A DNA stretch of 9,394 bases, taken from the NCBI GenBank assembly GCA_003647035.1, contig QMMB01000097.1, positions 1-9,394 of the forward strand, written 5' to 3'. Origin of the DNA: Deltaproteobacteria bacterium (lineage in GTDB: Bacteria; Myxococcota_A; Polyangia; Polyangiales; Houyiibacteriaceae). This document shows, one piece after another, positions 1 to 6,458 of the stretch (the stretch's first letter is position 1; each line of letters opens with the position of its first letter). The translations under genes and the position numbers were made by a program. A model generated the notes under the pieces. The model did no database searches. It worked only from the letters and a program-made list of their open reading frames with translations, and was not told the DNA's origin.

Positions 1-1263
1 CACGCCTCGGTCCAGCGTCCTCATATCTGCCGGATCCGAGTAGGAGGCCGGGTCGATCAGGGCGTGCGCGGACACGTCGGTTGACTGCAAGCGAAGCGTG
101 CCCCGGCTCTTCGGCTTTCCCAGAATGAGGATGATTCCGAACATGCGATCGGTGAACCGTTGCACGGCGCCGATCTTGAACGCCGCGCCGACCATGCTGC
201 GCACCAGCTGCCTCGACCGAGGGCCGTACATCGTGTGCGGGACGACCATCGGTGGGAGCATCCGCTGCACCATCTGACGCATCGCGGACGGAGCGGGCCA
301 GTACACGTAGCAAGTGTCGCTTTGCGAGGCTGGAAGGTCGCTACCCTCGTTCGTTCGGAAGAAGCTGTAGAGCTGCGGGAAAAAACAATCGATGTCCCTC
401 TTGGCCTTGAAGAACACCGGCACGTTCGGGTGATCGTGAAGCCCGTCGCCAATGCTGGGGCGATCAGCGACGATCGGGATGCCGAAAGCGCGAAGGTGAT
501 CACTCGGGCCGACCCCCGAGAGCATCAAGAGCTTGGGGGTTTCGAGAGCGCCCGCACACAGGATGATCTCCTGGGCGGCGGCGGCCCGTTTGAGCGTGCC
601 ATCGTGCTCGAACTCCACTGCTCTTGCGCGCTTCTCCGCGGTAAACACGACACGGTGAGCGCGCGCGCCGGTGAGCACCGTGAGATTCGCCCGCTCGCCC
701 GCGTCTTTGATGAAGGCGACGTACGAGCTTCGTCGGGCGTCGCCTTCGTACGACATCCACTCGTAGCCGATGACGTTACTCATGTTGCCGTCGTTGAGGT
801 CCTTCTTGCGCGTGAAGCCGTGTGCTTCCGCCGAGGCTATGCAGGCTTCTGTCCATTTCGTCGCCGGACGCTGGTGGGGCCGCAGCGTCTTTTCGATCGC
901 TTCGAAGTCCTCCCGGTTGTCGTCCCAGTGCCAGCCGTCCGGCCACTCTGCGTAGTCCTCCCGCGCGCCGCGCGTGTAGACCATGCCGTTCACCGAGCCG
1001 CTACCTCCCATGACCGTTCCGGTGCCTGCGAAGATCCGATGGTTGGCGGAGTGCGCTTGCGGCACGGAGAAGCGCTCGCCCATTACGGCGTCGTTGATGA
1101 ATGCTTCTTTATAGCCAGCGGCGACCAAAGTCTCTGGATGCTCTTCGGCTGCCGGACCACTCTCGAGCAGGAGCACGCGCCGATTCGAATCGTTGGCGAG
1201 CTCGGCCGCTACGATGCATCCGGCCGAACCTCCGCCGACCACGATGTAATCGTATTCGTCCAT
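1..1263 (-). CDS. GMC-family FAD-dependent alcohol oxidoreductase (choline-dehydrogenase-like), 3' end cut by window edge
   Basis: The 421 visible codons encode a glucose-methanol-choline oxidoreductase, a family of flavoproteins that oxidise alcohols to aldehydes or ketones. What is seen: an N-terminal FAD-binding Rossmann motif VVGGGSAG (residues 8-15) with an acidic end to the second strand (LLLESG, about 31-36), the first GMC signature GGSGSVNGMVYTRG (about 86-99), and the second signature GALETPKLLMLSGVGP (about 236-251). The catalytic C-terminal His-His/Asn pair lies beyond the left edge, so activity cannot be judged. The ATG shares its A with the TGA of the upstream aldehyde dehydrogenase (TGATG) and has no clear Shine-Dalgarno sequence, so translation is probably coupled. 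Pairing with an aldehyde dehydrogenase suggests successive alcohol to aldehyde to acid oxidation, as with AlkJ/AlkH or BetA/BetB. The substrate is not readable. Family assignment is firm. Confidence 0.95.
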   Translation of the reverse strand, partial: MDEYDYIVVGGGSAGCIVAAELANDSNRRVLLLESGPAAEEHPETLVAAGYKEAFINDAVMGERFSVPQAHSANHRIFAGTGTVMGGSGSVNGMVYTRGAREDYAEWPDGWHWDDNREDFEAIEKTLRPHQRPATKWTEACIASAEAHGFTRKKDLNDGNMSNVIGYEWMSYEGDARRSSYVAFIKDAGERANLTVLTGARAHRVVFTAEKRARAVEFEHDGTLKRAAAAQEIILCAGALETPKLLMLSGVGPSDHLRAFGIPIVADRPSIGDGLHDHPNVPVFFKAKRDIDCFFPQLYSFFRTNEGSDLPASQSDTCYVYWPAPSAMRQMVQRMLPPMVVPHTMYGPRSRQLVRSMVGAAFKIGAVQRFTDRMFGIILILGKPKSRGTLRLQSTDVSAHALIDPASYSDPADMRTLDRGV

Positions 1264-2855
1264 CACTGTCGTCGGCTGAACAGTTTCAGGAAACCACGCC
1301 ATCGTTGCGCGAGGCCACTCCCGTACATGAGCTCGATGACGCCGCTGAAGACGCCGTAGTCCTTCTCAGCCACCGGGAAGACACGGTTCGCTTGATTGAT
1401 CGGCAGGCGGTCGTCGATCACGGCCTTGATGTTGCACATCGAACGCAGCCCCTCGCGCCCATTCATCCGTCCGTAGCCAGAGGCCTTCACACCGCCGAAG
1501 GTCAAGCCCTGCGCCATGTAGGTGATGCCGGCAAACTCATTGATGGCGCTCATGCCGGCTTCGAGCTGCGCGGCGATGTTCCGGGCGCGGGGGCGGTTCT
1601 TCGAGAAGACCGAGGACGACAGACCGTAGGACACCCCGTTCGCCACCTCGACGGCGTGCGCGTCGTCTCTTACACGCATGAGGAGCATCACCGGCCCGAA
1701 GACCTCGTCCTGCGCGATGTCCATGTCCGGCGTGACGTCGGCCAAGATCGTCGGCTCGAAGTAGTCGCCCTTGTCCGCGAGGGTTCGCTTGCCACCTGCG
1801 ACCACTCGGGCGCCTTGCGCGACGGCCCCGTTGACGGCCTTCTCGATCACATCGAGTTGAAGCGGCGTAACGATGGCGCCGACGTCTACGACGCCCTCAC
1901 GGCTGCTGCCCTGCCGAAACTCGCTCACGAGCTCCGCGGCGCGCCTCTCGAATGCGTCGTAGAGGGCGTCATACACGAGAATTCGTTCTGAAGCGACGCA
2001 GTTTTGGCCACAATTGATGTAGCAGCCCGAAAGCGCGGCGTGGACGGCCTGTTCCAAGTCTGCGTCGTCACACACGATGAACGCGTCCTTGCCGCCGAGC
2101 TCCATCACCACGGGGACGACCCGCTCTGCACTGGCCTCGACCACGCGTCGGCCGTTGTTCACAGAGCCGATGAAAAGGATCGTATCCACGGCCGAGCGTG
2201 CGAGCGCGGCGCCGGTGGGTCCGTACCCTTGCACCGCTTGAATGAGGTCAGGATTGTGTCCGGCTTTCTCGACGACGTTGCGAAGCGCGTCGATGAACTG
2301 CCCGCTCGACCATGCAACCCACTCGGAGGGCTTCAACACGATCGCATTGCCCGACATCAGCGCGGGGATCAACGGGTTGACGATATTCTGAAACGGGTAG
2401 TTCCAAGGAATGATCGCAGCCACGACGCCGAGGGGGTGATATTCGAGGCGCGCCTTCTTGTGCACCAAGAAGCTCGAGGAGATCGGTTCTGGGCGAAGGT
2501 GCTTCTCGCCATTCTTGATCATCCAGCGAAACTTCTCGCAGGTGGGCCAGATCTCTCCCAACAATGCGTTCTCGCGCGTCTTGCCGGAGTCGCGCTGCAC
2601 CGCGAGGCAGATGTCGTCTTTGGCGCCGACCGTGTAGGCGAGCAGCTTCCGCAACACGTCGCGACGCTCTTCGAACGAAGTCTGGCGCCACGCATTCTGT
2701 GCAACCTTCGCGCGCGCGACGGCCGCGCGGACATCCTCCGGTGAGTCGATGCGAACCTCACCCAACGGCTCTCGCGTTGCCGGGTCGATGCATGGGATGT
2801 GTGTGGCGGGCTCAGCCGGCTGGGCGTGCTGCTCTGCCGAAATCGGAATTGACAT
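1263..2855 (-). CDS. NAD(P)-dependent aldehyde dehydrogenase with extended C-terminus
   Basis: A complete ALDH-superfamily enzyme of 530 aa, which would oxidise an aldehyde to a carboxylate. Numbering from the chosen start, the family landmarks are all present: PWNYP (150-154), KPSE cofactor lysine (175), GSxxxG cofactor loop (230-235), VMELGG general-base Glu252, catalytic Cys286 in GQNCVASE, and EVFGPV (384-389). The last 45 or so residues, rich in aromatic and hydrophobic positions and ending basic, extend past the usual ALDH end and could touch the membrane. I prefer the ATG at 2855. An in-frame ATG at 2876 would add seven residues written in AT-rich, locally atypical codons (ATA, AGA), and a TTGACA/TAAAGG promoter would begin transcription after it. 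An AGG five bases before the 2876 ATG keeps that start possible. The gene heads a two-gene operon with the GMC oxidoreductase (1-bp overlap), divergent from tetR. Confidence 0.95.
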   Translation of the reverse strand: MSIPISAEQHAQPAEPATHIPCIDPATREPLGEVRIDSPEDVRAAVARAKVAQNAWRQTSFEERRDVLRKLLAYTVGAKDDICLAVQRDSGKTRENALLGEIWPTCEKFRWMIKNGEKHLRPEPISSSFLVHKKARLEYHPLGVVAAIIPWNYPFQNIVNPLIPALMSGNAIVLKPSEWVAWSSGQFIDALRNVVEKAGHNPDLIQAVQGYGPTGAALARSAVDTILFIGSVNNGRRVVEASAERVVPVVMELGGKDAFIVCDDADLEQAVHAALSGCYINCGQNCVASERILVYDALYDAFERRAAELVSEFRQGSSREGVVDVGAIVTPLQLDVIEKAVNGAVAQGARVVAGGKRTLADKGDYFEPTILADVTPDMDIAQDEVFGPVMLLMRVRDDAHAVEVANGVSYGLSSSVFSKNRPRARNIAAQLEAGMSAINEFAGITYMAQGLTFGGVKASGYGRMNGREGLRSMCNIKAVIDDRLPINQANRVFPVAEKDYGVFSGVIELMYGSGLAQRWRGFLKLFSRRQ

Positions 2856-2895
2856 TCTGATTTTAGCCTTTATCATTCTGACCTACACGTGTCAA
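2849..2895. promoter_or_regulatory. Interlocked divergent promoters between ALDH and tetR
   Basis: A 47-bp AT-rich stretch is bounded by TTGACA on both strands: 2849-2854 (plus) and 2895-2890 (minus). On the plus strand TTGACA is followed after 16 bp by TATCAT (2871-2876), which would start RNA near 2883, about 5 nt before the tetR GTG. On the minus strand TTGACA is followed after 17 bp by a weaker TAAAGG (2872-2867), which would start RNA near 2860, about 5 nt before the ALDH ATG at 2855. The two promoters face each other and share the same DNA. The octamer CATTCTGA is repeated at 2853-2860 and 2874-2881, 21 bp (two helical turns) apart. A perfect palindrome ACACGTGT (2885-2892) spans the tetR start and is a candidate operator half. 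Sequence matches are seen; promoter and operator function is inferred. Confidence 0.5.
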
Positions 2896-3572
2896 CGACC
2901 GCCACCATCGTAAAGGCCCAGGAATCCCTGCGAGATAGGAAGCGTGAGCTCTATCGTGAAGCCATTCTCGACGCGGCCGAGCGGGTGTTCGGTGAGGAGG
3001 GATACGAGGCGACCAAGGTGCAGCGCATTGCCGCGGAGGCCGGGGTTTCGCTCACGACGCTGTACAGCGTCCTGCAGTCCAAGTGGGAAATCTATCGTGC
3101 GGTCAACCGTCGGCGGTTGGCCGAGGTCATGAGCCTAGCCCAAGGCATCGTTCGACAGGACACCTCGTCGCTCGATACCCTCATTGCGGGGACTCGCATG
3201 CAGCTGGCGTTTTTCATGGCGCGTCGGGACTTCACCAAGATGCAGCTCAAGGAAGTCACGGCCTGGTCGACGATCGGGCTTTTGCGCAGCCCCGAGCAGA
3301 TCGAAGCACTGGGCGCCGGTTTGCAGCTTTTCGCCGACTTGTTTCGGCAAGGCATCGAGGACGGATATCTCATCGACGATGATCCGGATCTCATGGCGAG
3401 GATGGTGATCGCCTCCCAACAAGTGAGACTCGGGATGTGGATGGATCGCGGCTGCCAAGAAGCTCCGGACCGCGTCGCCGACGCCGCCCTCCGGCACCTG
3501 CTTCGGAGCTACTGCAAGACCGAATGCCTCCCTTCCGCGATGGCGGCGGCCGGTTTGGAGGACGCGCCATGA
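2889..3572 (+). CDS. TetR/AcrR-family transcriptional regulator
   Basis: A 227-aa regulator. Residues about 20-65 form a typical TetR DNA-binding domain: ILDAAERVFGEEGYEAT, then the helix-turn-helix VQRIAAEAGVSLTTLYSVL with recognition helix around 54-62, then the post-HTH KWEIYRAV segment. The remaining roughly 150 residues would form the helical ligand-binding and dimer domain, which is too variable to give a ligand. The GTG start is the only canonical start available: the frame upstream is closed by TGA at 2850-2852 with no ATG, GTG or TTG between, and no later one lies before the HTH. No Shine-Dalgarno sequence precedes it, consistent with the near-leaderless transcript predicted from the TATCAT -10 element. 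It is first in a four-gene operon and its TGA overlaps the next ATG (ATGA). By analogy with other TetR proteins it probably represses both divergent arms in response to a hydrophobic substrate; this is inferred. Confidence 0.93.
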   Translation: MSTTATIVKAQESLRDRKRELYREAILDAAERVFGEEGYEATKVQRIAAEAGVSLTTLYSVLQSKWEIYRAVNRRRLAEVMSLAQGIVRQDTSSLDTLIAGTRMQLAFFMARRDFTKMQLKEVTAWSTIGLLRSPEQIEALGAGLQLFADLFRQGIEDGYLIDDDPDLMARMVIASQQVRLGMWMDRGCQEAPDRVADAALRHLLRSYCKTECLPSAMAAAGLEDAP

Positions 3573-4732
3573 GTGTTGAGTTTCACGAGCTCACGGTCTC
3601 CGCAGTGATTCGCGAGACGGCGGAGTGCAGCTCGTTCGAGCTATCCGTCCCGGCGGTGCTCCACGAGAAATATCAATACAAGGCAGGTCAGCATCTTACG
3701 TTCGAGCTTCCCTGGGAGGACTTCAAGATCACCCGTTGCTACTCGCTGTCGAGCTGTGCCGACGTCGGTGAGCCGCTGAAAATCGCAGTGAAACGGGTCG
3801 AAGGTGGGCGGGTCTCCAACTGGTTGAACGACAACGTGAAGGTGGGCGCTTCGATCATGGCGAGTGTGCCGGAGGGCCGCTTCGTCCTCGATCCTGAGAC
3901 CCGGTCGAGCGCACCGCTGTTCCTCTTCGCAGGCGGAAGTGGGATCACACCGATCATCGCCCTGTTGAAGAGTGCGCTCGCCACCACGAGACGGTCGGTC
4001 GCGGTGCTCTACGCCAACCAAGACCGGGACTCGGTGATCTATGGCGAAGAGATCGATCGGCTTGCCAACGAGCATTCGGGTCGGCTGGCCGTTCACCATC
4101 ACTTTGATGCGGAGGGCGGCTACCTCAGGCCGGCGGAGGTCCGCGCGCTCCTCCATGACACCGATATCGCGGAGTTCTACATCTGTGGACCCGAACCGTT
4201 CATGGAGCTGATCGAGAGCACTCTCGCGGAGGCCGGGGTGCACGAAGAGCTCATCTACATCGAGCGATTTGTTTCTCCGGCCGACCCTGATCGCGTCGGG
4301 GTCGAGGTTATCGACGTGGCATCGTTCGAAGCGCCCGACACATTCAGCCTTTGGCTCAACGGCCGCTCCCGCACGGTTCCGTACGTGCGGGGCAAAACTC
4401 TCCTGCGGTGCGCACAGGACGCAGGGTTGCAGCCTGCACACTCCTGCGAGTCAGGTTACTGCGGCTCGTGCATGGCCCACCTGAAGACCGGCAAGGTTCA
4501 CATGCGGACGCACGAAGCGCTCTCCGAGCGAGACATTGCGCGCGGCGTGGCGCTCCTTTGCCAAAGCGTACCCGCCAGCGGCGAGCCGCTCGAGCTCGAC
4601 AGCGACTCGACCTCCTTTCGCACGGCATCGGCCGTAAAGTCGTCCTATGGCAAGCGCGTATCCCAGCTCGCGGCCGTCGCCGCGTTCGCATTCATGGTTG
4701 CAGGGACGCTTGTTCTCAGATTGGTGCATTAG
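3569..4732 (+). CDS. FAD/NAD(P)H reductase fused to a plant-type 2Fe-2S ferredoxin domain, C-terminal membrane anchor
   Basis: A 387-aa electron-transfer protein built like PaaE/KshB-type reductases. It should pass electrons from NAD(P)H through FAD to a 2Fe-2S cluster and on to an oxygenase. Seen in order: flavin-binding RCYSLSS (56-62), NAD(P)-binding GGSGITPI (122-129), CGPEPFM (206-212), linker IYIERF (228-233), and a ferredoxin domain with cluster cysteines 293, 298, 301 and 331 in the CESGYCGSC...LLCQS pattern. Unusually, a polar linker is followed by a single hydrophobic helix at about 366-385 that ends two residues before the stop, so the protein is probably tail-anchored in the inner membrane. 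The start ATG overlaps the tetR stop (ATGA) with GGAG nine bases or so upstream. An in-frame ATG at 3437 would overlap tetR by 136 bp and add non-homologous residues. The next gene, a membrane di-iron hydroxylase, is the likely electron acceptor. Confidence 0.94.
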   Translation: MSVEFHELTVSAVIRETAECSSFELSVPAVLHEKYQYKAGQHLTFELPWEDFKITRCYSLSSCADVGEPLKIAVKRVEGGRVSNWLNDNVKVGASIMASVPEGRFVLDPETRSSAPLFLFAGGSGITPIIALLKSALATTRRSVAVLYANQDRDSVIYGEEIDRLANEHSGRLAVHHHFDAEGGYLRPAEVRALLHDTDIAEFYICGPEPFMELIESTLAEAGVHEELIYIERFVSPADPDRVGVEVIDVASFEAPDTFSLWLNGRSRTVPYVRGKTLLRCAQDAGLQPAHSCESGYCGSCMAHLKTGKVHMRTHEALSERDIARGVALLCQSVPASGEPLELDSDSTSFRTASAVKSSYGKRVSQLAAVAAFAFMVAGTLVLRLVH

Positions 4733-4740
4733 GTGGTAAA

Positions 4741-4764
4741 ATGAGTTCTCAGGAATCCACATGA
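4741..4764 (+). other. Possible 7-codon leader ORF ahead of the hydroxylase
   Basis: Between the reductase stop and the hydroxylase start lies ATG AGT TCT CAG GAA TCC ACA TGA (peptide MSSQEST). It is preceded four bases upstream by AGGTGG, a better Shine-Dalgarno-like match than the GGA before the hydroxylase ATG. Its TGA overlaps the hydroxylase ATG as ATGA. It could load ribosomes and couple translation into the hydroxylase, or it may be chance. Expression is unproven. Confidence 0.25.
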
Positions 4765-5435
4765 AGGTCTTGTTCGTCATCCTTGCAAGCTACGCCTCGG
4801 CCGGACTGGCGATCGCGCTTCTGCTTTACGCCTATCACTCGACGAAGACGCAGCAGTATTTGATCAGCGACGACCCGCACCGTTCGACGAACGACCGGGA
4901 GCTCCATTGGAGAGTCGCTCTGAACACGACGGTCTCCATCACACTCATTTTCTCCGTGATGTATGGCCTTGGCGAGTACCTCTACTACGACCACGCCTCC
5001 CCGGCCTGGCGGTACCTGCTCGAGGCGGCGACGGTCATCCTGATCTACGACTTCGGCTACTACTTCATCCACCGGTATCCTTTTCACGAATGGAAGATCC
5101 TCCGCGGTGTGCATTCGGTTCACCACGCTTCCAGGAATCCGCGGGTCATCGACAGTCTCTTGCTGCATCCAGTGGAGACCATCCTCGGGCTCGGCTTGTT
5201 CTTCGGCTCAGTGGCGCTGGTCGGCGGCGTGCACATCTACGTCCTGGGCGCGCTCTTCATCACGTACACCGCGTTCAATATCCTCAACCATGCCGGCATC
5301 GACATACCGCGCTTCCCCTTCAAAACCCTGGGAGTTCTCGCGGCCAAACACGACCGGCACCATCACAGCATGCTTTCGGGCAATTACGCGTCGATCACGC
5401 CGTTGCCAGACATCATCTTCGGCACTGTGGAGTAA
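4761..5435 (+). CDS. Membrane di-iron hydroxylase, fatty acid hydroxylase / sterol desaturase superfamily
   Basis: A 224-aa integral membrane protein with hydrophobic helices at about 3-25, 52-72, 85-103 and a pair around 138-172. The histidine clusters that bind the two irons in this superfamily are all present: HxxxxH (104-109), HxxHH (118-122), NH (176-177) and HxxHHH (197-202), the last followed by SGNYASITPLPDIIFGT, typical of sterol-desaturase-like members. Members use O2 and two electrons to hydroxylate or desaturate lipids, sterols or carotenoids in the membrane. The first box, H-x4-H, matches fatty-acid 2-hydroxylases and CrtZ rather than the H-x3-H of C-4 methylsterol oxidase and C-5 sterol desaturase, so the substrate class is open. 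It is shorter than the roughly 270-300 aa sterol enzymes. The ATG lies 28 bp after the reductase, with GGA eight bases upstream. The adjacent tail-anchored reductase is its likely redox partner. Confidence 0.9.
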   Translation: MKVLFVILASYASAGLAIALLLYAYHSTKTQQYLISDDPHRSTNDRELHWRVALNTTVSITLIFSVMYGLGEYLYYDHASPAWRYLLEAATVILIYDFGYYFIHRYPFHEWKILRGVHSVHHASRNPRVIDSLLLHPVETILGLGLFFGSVALVGGVHIYVLGALFITYTAFNILNHAGIDIPRFPFKTLGVLAAKHDRHHHSMLSGNYASITPLPDIIFGTVE

Positions 5436-5438
5436 GTC

Positions 5439-6458
5439 ATGATGGTTAGTTTGGTAACAGGGGGCTGCGGCTTCGTGGGCGCAGCGATTGTGAGCGCGCT
5501 CAAGGCTCGAGGCGATGAGGTCATCGTTCTCGATTTGGCGCCCGAGTGTCCGGTCGAAGGCGTCGACTACAGGCGCATCGACATCACCGACAAAGGAGCG
5601 GTCATCGAAGCCTGCCGCGGTGTCGACACAATCATCCACAACGCATCGATCGTTCACACGAAGCAAAACAAGCAGGACGTGGTGTGGGGGGTCAATCTCG
5701 GCGGCACCGAGAACATGCTCGAAGCGGCCCAGCAACAAAGTGTCCCTCGGTTCGTCTACATCAGCTCGGGAAGCGTCGTCTACGAGGGCAAGGACATCGA
5801 GAACGGTGACGAGAGCCTGCCCTATTCTTCGGTCTCTCAAGCGCCGTATGCCGACAGCAAGATCGCGGCCGAGAAACTCGTCCTTGCGGAGAACGGGAAG
5901 GGCGGCCTCGCGACCTGTGCGCTCCGGCCCCACGTAATTTTTGGTCCAGGCGACAATCGCTTCATGCCCGCGCTTCTGGCCAAGGGTCGTAATGGACAGC
6001 TTCGGTTTCAGGTTGGGCGAGGGATTTGGCTTTCCGACTACACGTACGTGAGCAATTTGACCGACGCTGTTCTTCTGGCCGATGAAGCGCTCGCCAAGGA
6101 TGGCTTGAACAGCGTTGCCGCCGGCCAGGCCTACTTCATCACCAACGGTGAGCCGATGCCGTTCTGGGACTTCATTCGCAAGGTTGCCGCGCGGCTCGGT
6201 TTCCCTCCGATAAAGTACCGGGCGCCCAAGTCACTGGTCTACGTGATCGCAGCGGTCGTGGAAGGCATCGACACACTCAAGGGTGGCACGCTCAACGCAG
6301 AGGATGGCCTGACACGCTTCGCCATCCGCTACATGTGCACCCACCATTACTTCAGCATCGAAAAGGCACGCCGCGAGCTCGGCTACAATCCTTCGGTCAC
6401 CGTAGACGAAGGCATCGAGCTCACCTGCCAACACCTCGAAGCGACGGGGGCCGTCTAA
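5439..6458 (+). CDS. NAD(P)-dependent 3-beta-hydroxysteroid dehydrogenase / NSDHL-like SDR
   Basis: An extended short-chain dehydrogenase of 339 aa. Seen: N-terminal nucleotide-binding TGGCGFVG (7-14), an acidic residue ending strand 2 (VLDL, 30-33), ISSGSVVYEG (108-117), the catalytic YADSK pair Tyr137/Lys141, LRPHVIFGPGD (about 162-172), and ITNGEPMPFWDF in the C-terminal half. These blocks, in this order, closely resemble sterol-4-alpha-carboxylate 3-dehydrogenase (NSDHL/Erg26) as I remember it. Bacterial OleD (2-alkyl-3-oxoalkanoate reductase) shares several of the same blocks, so a beta-keto-acid or beta-hydroxy-acid substrate is also possible. The reaction would be reversible NAD(P)-linked oxidation of a secondary alcohol, perhaps with decarboxylation. 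The gene follows the hydroxylase stop by 3 bp with GGAG upstream; a second ATG at 5442 could also serve. It is the last gene of the tetR operon. Confidence 0.9.
   Translation: MMVSLVTGGCGFVGAAIVSALKARGDEVIVLDLAPECPVEGVDYRRIDITDKGAVIEACRGVDTIIHNASIVHTKQNKQDVVWGVNLGGTENMLEAAQQQSVPRFVYISSGSVVYEGKDIENGDESLPYSSVSQAPYADSKIAAEKLVLAENGKGGLATCALRPHVIFGPGDNRFMPALLAKGRNGQLRFQVGRGIWLSDYTYVSNLTDAVLLADEALAKDGLNSVAAGQAYFITNGEPMPFWDFIRKVAARLGFPPIKYRAPKSLVYVIAAVVEGIDTLKGGTLNAEDGLTRFAIRYMCTHHYFSIEKARRELGYNPSVTVDEGIELTCQHLEATGAV

Noticed and set aside
160..1359. A 399-codon open frame on the plus strand opposite the GMC gene
   Set aside because: It is antisense to a gene with clear GMC motifs, has no family resemblance, is very rich in Arg/His/Ala as expected of GC-rich antisense, and runs past the GMC/ALDH junction.
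3437..3568. Upstream in-frame start for the reductase, adding 44 residues
   Set aside because: It would overlap tetR by 136 bp and gives an Arg/Pro-rich shadow of the TetR C-terminus; the ATG at 3569 has GGAG and a classic ATGA overlap.
4761..5435. AlkB-type alkane monooxygenase or CrtZ carotene hydroxylase
   Set aside because: The AlkB His boxes are absent and the C-terminal HDRHHH...GNYASITPLPDIIFGT block is of the sterol desaturase/fatty acid hydroxylase type; only the H-x4-H box spacing recalls CrtZ.
5208..5933. A 241-codon open frame on the minus strand across the hydroxylase/SDR junction
   Set aside because: It covers two well-supported genes on the other strand and shows no motifs of its own.
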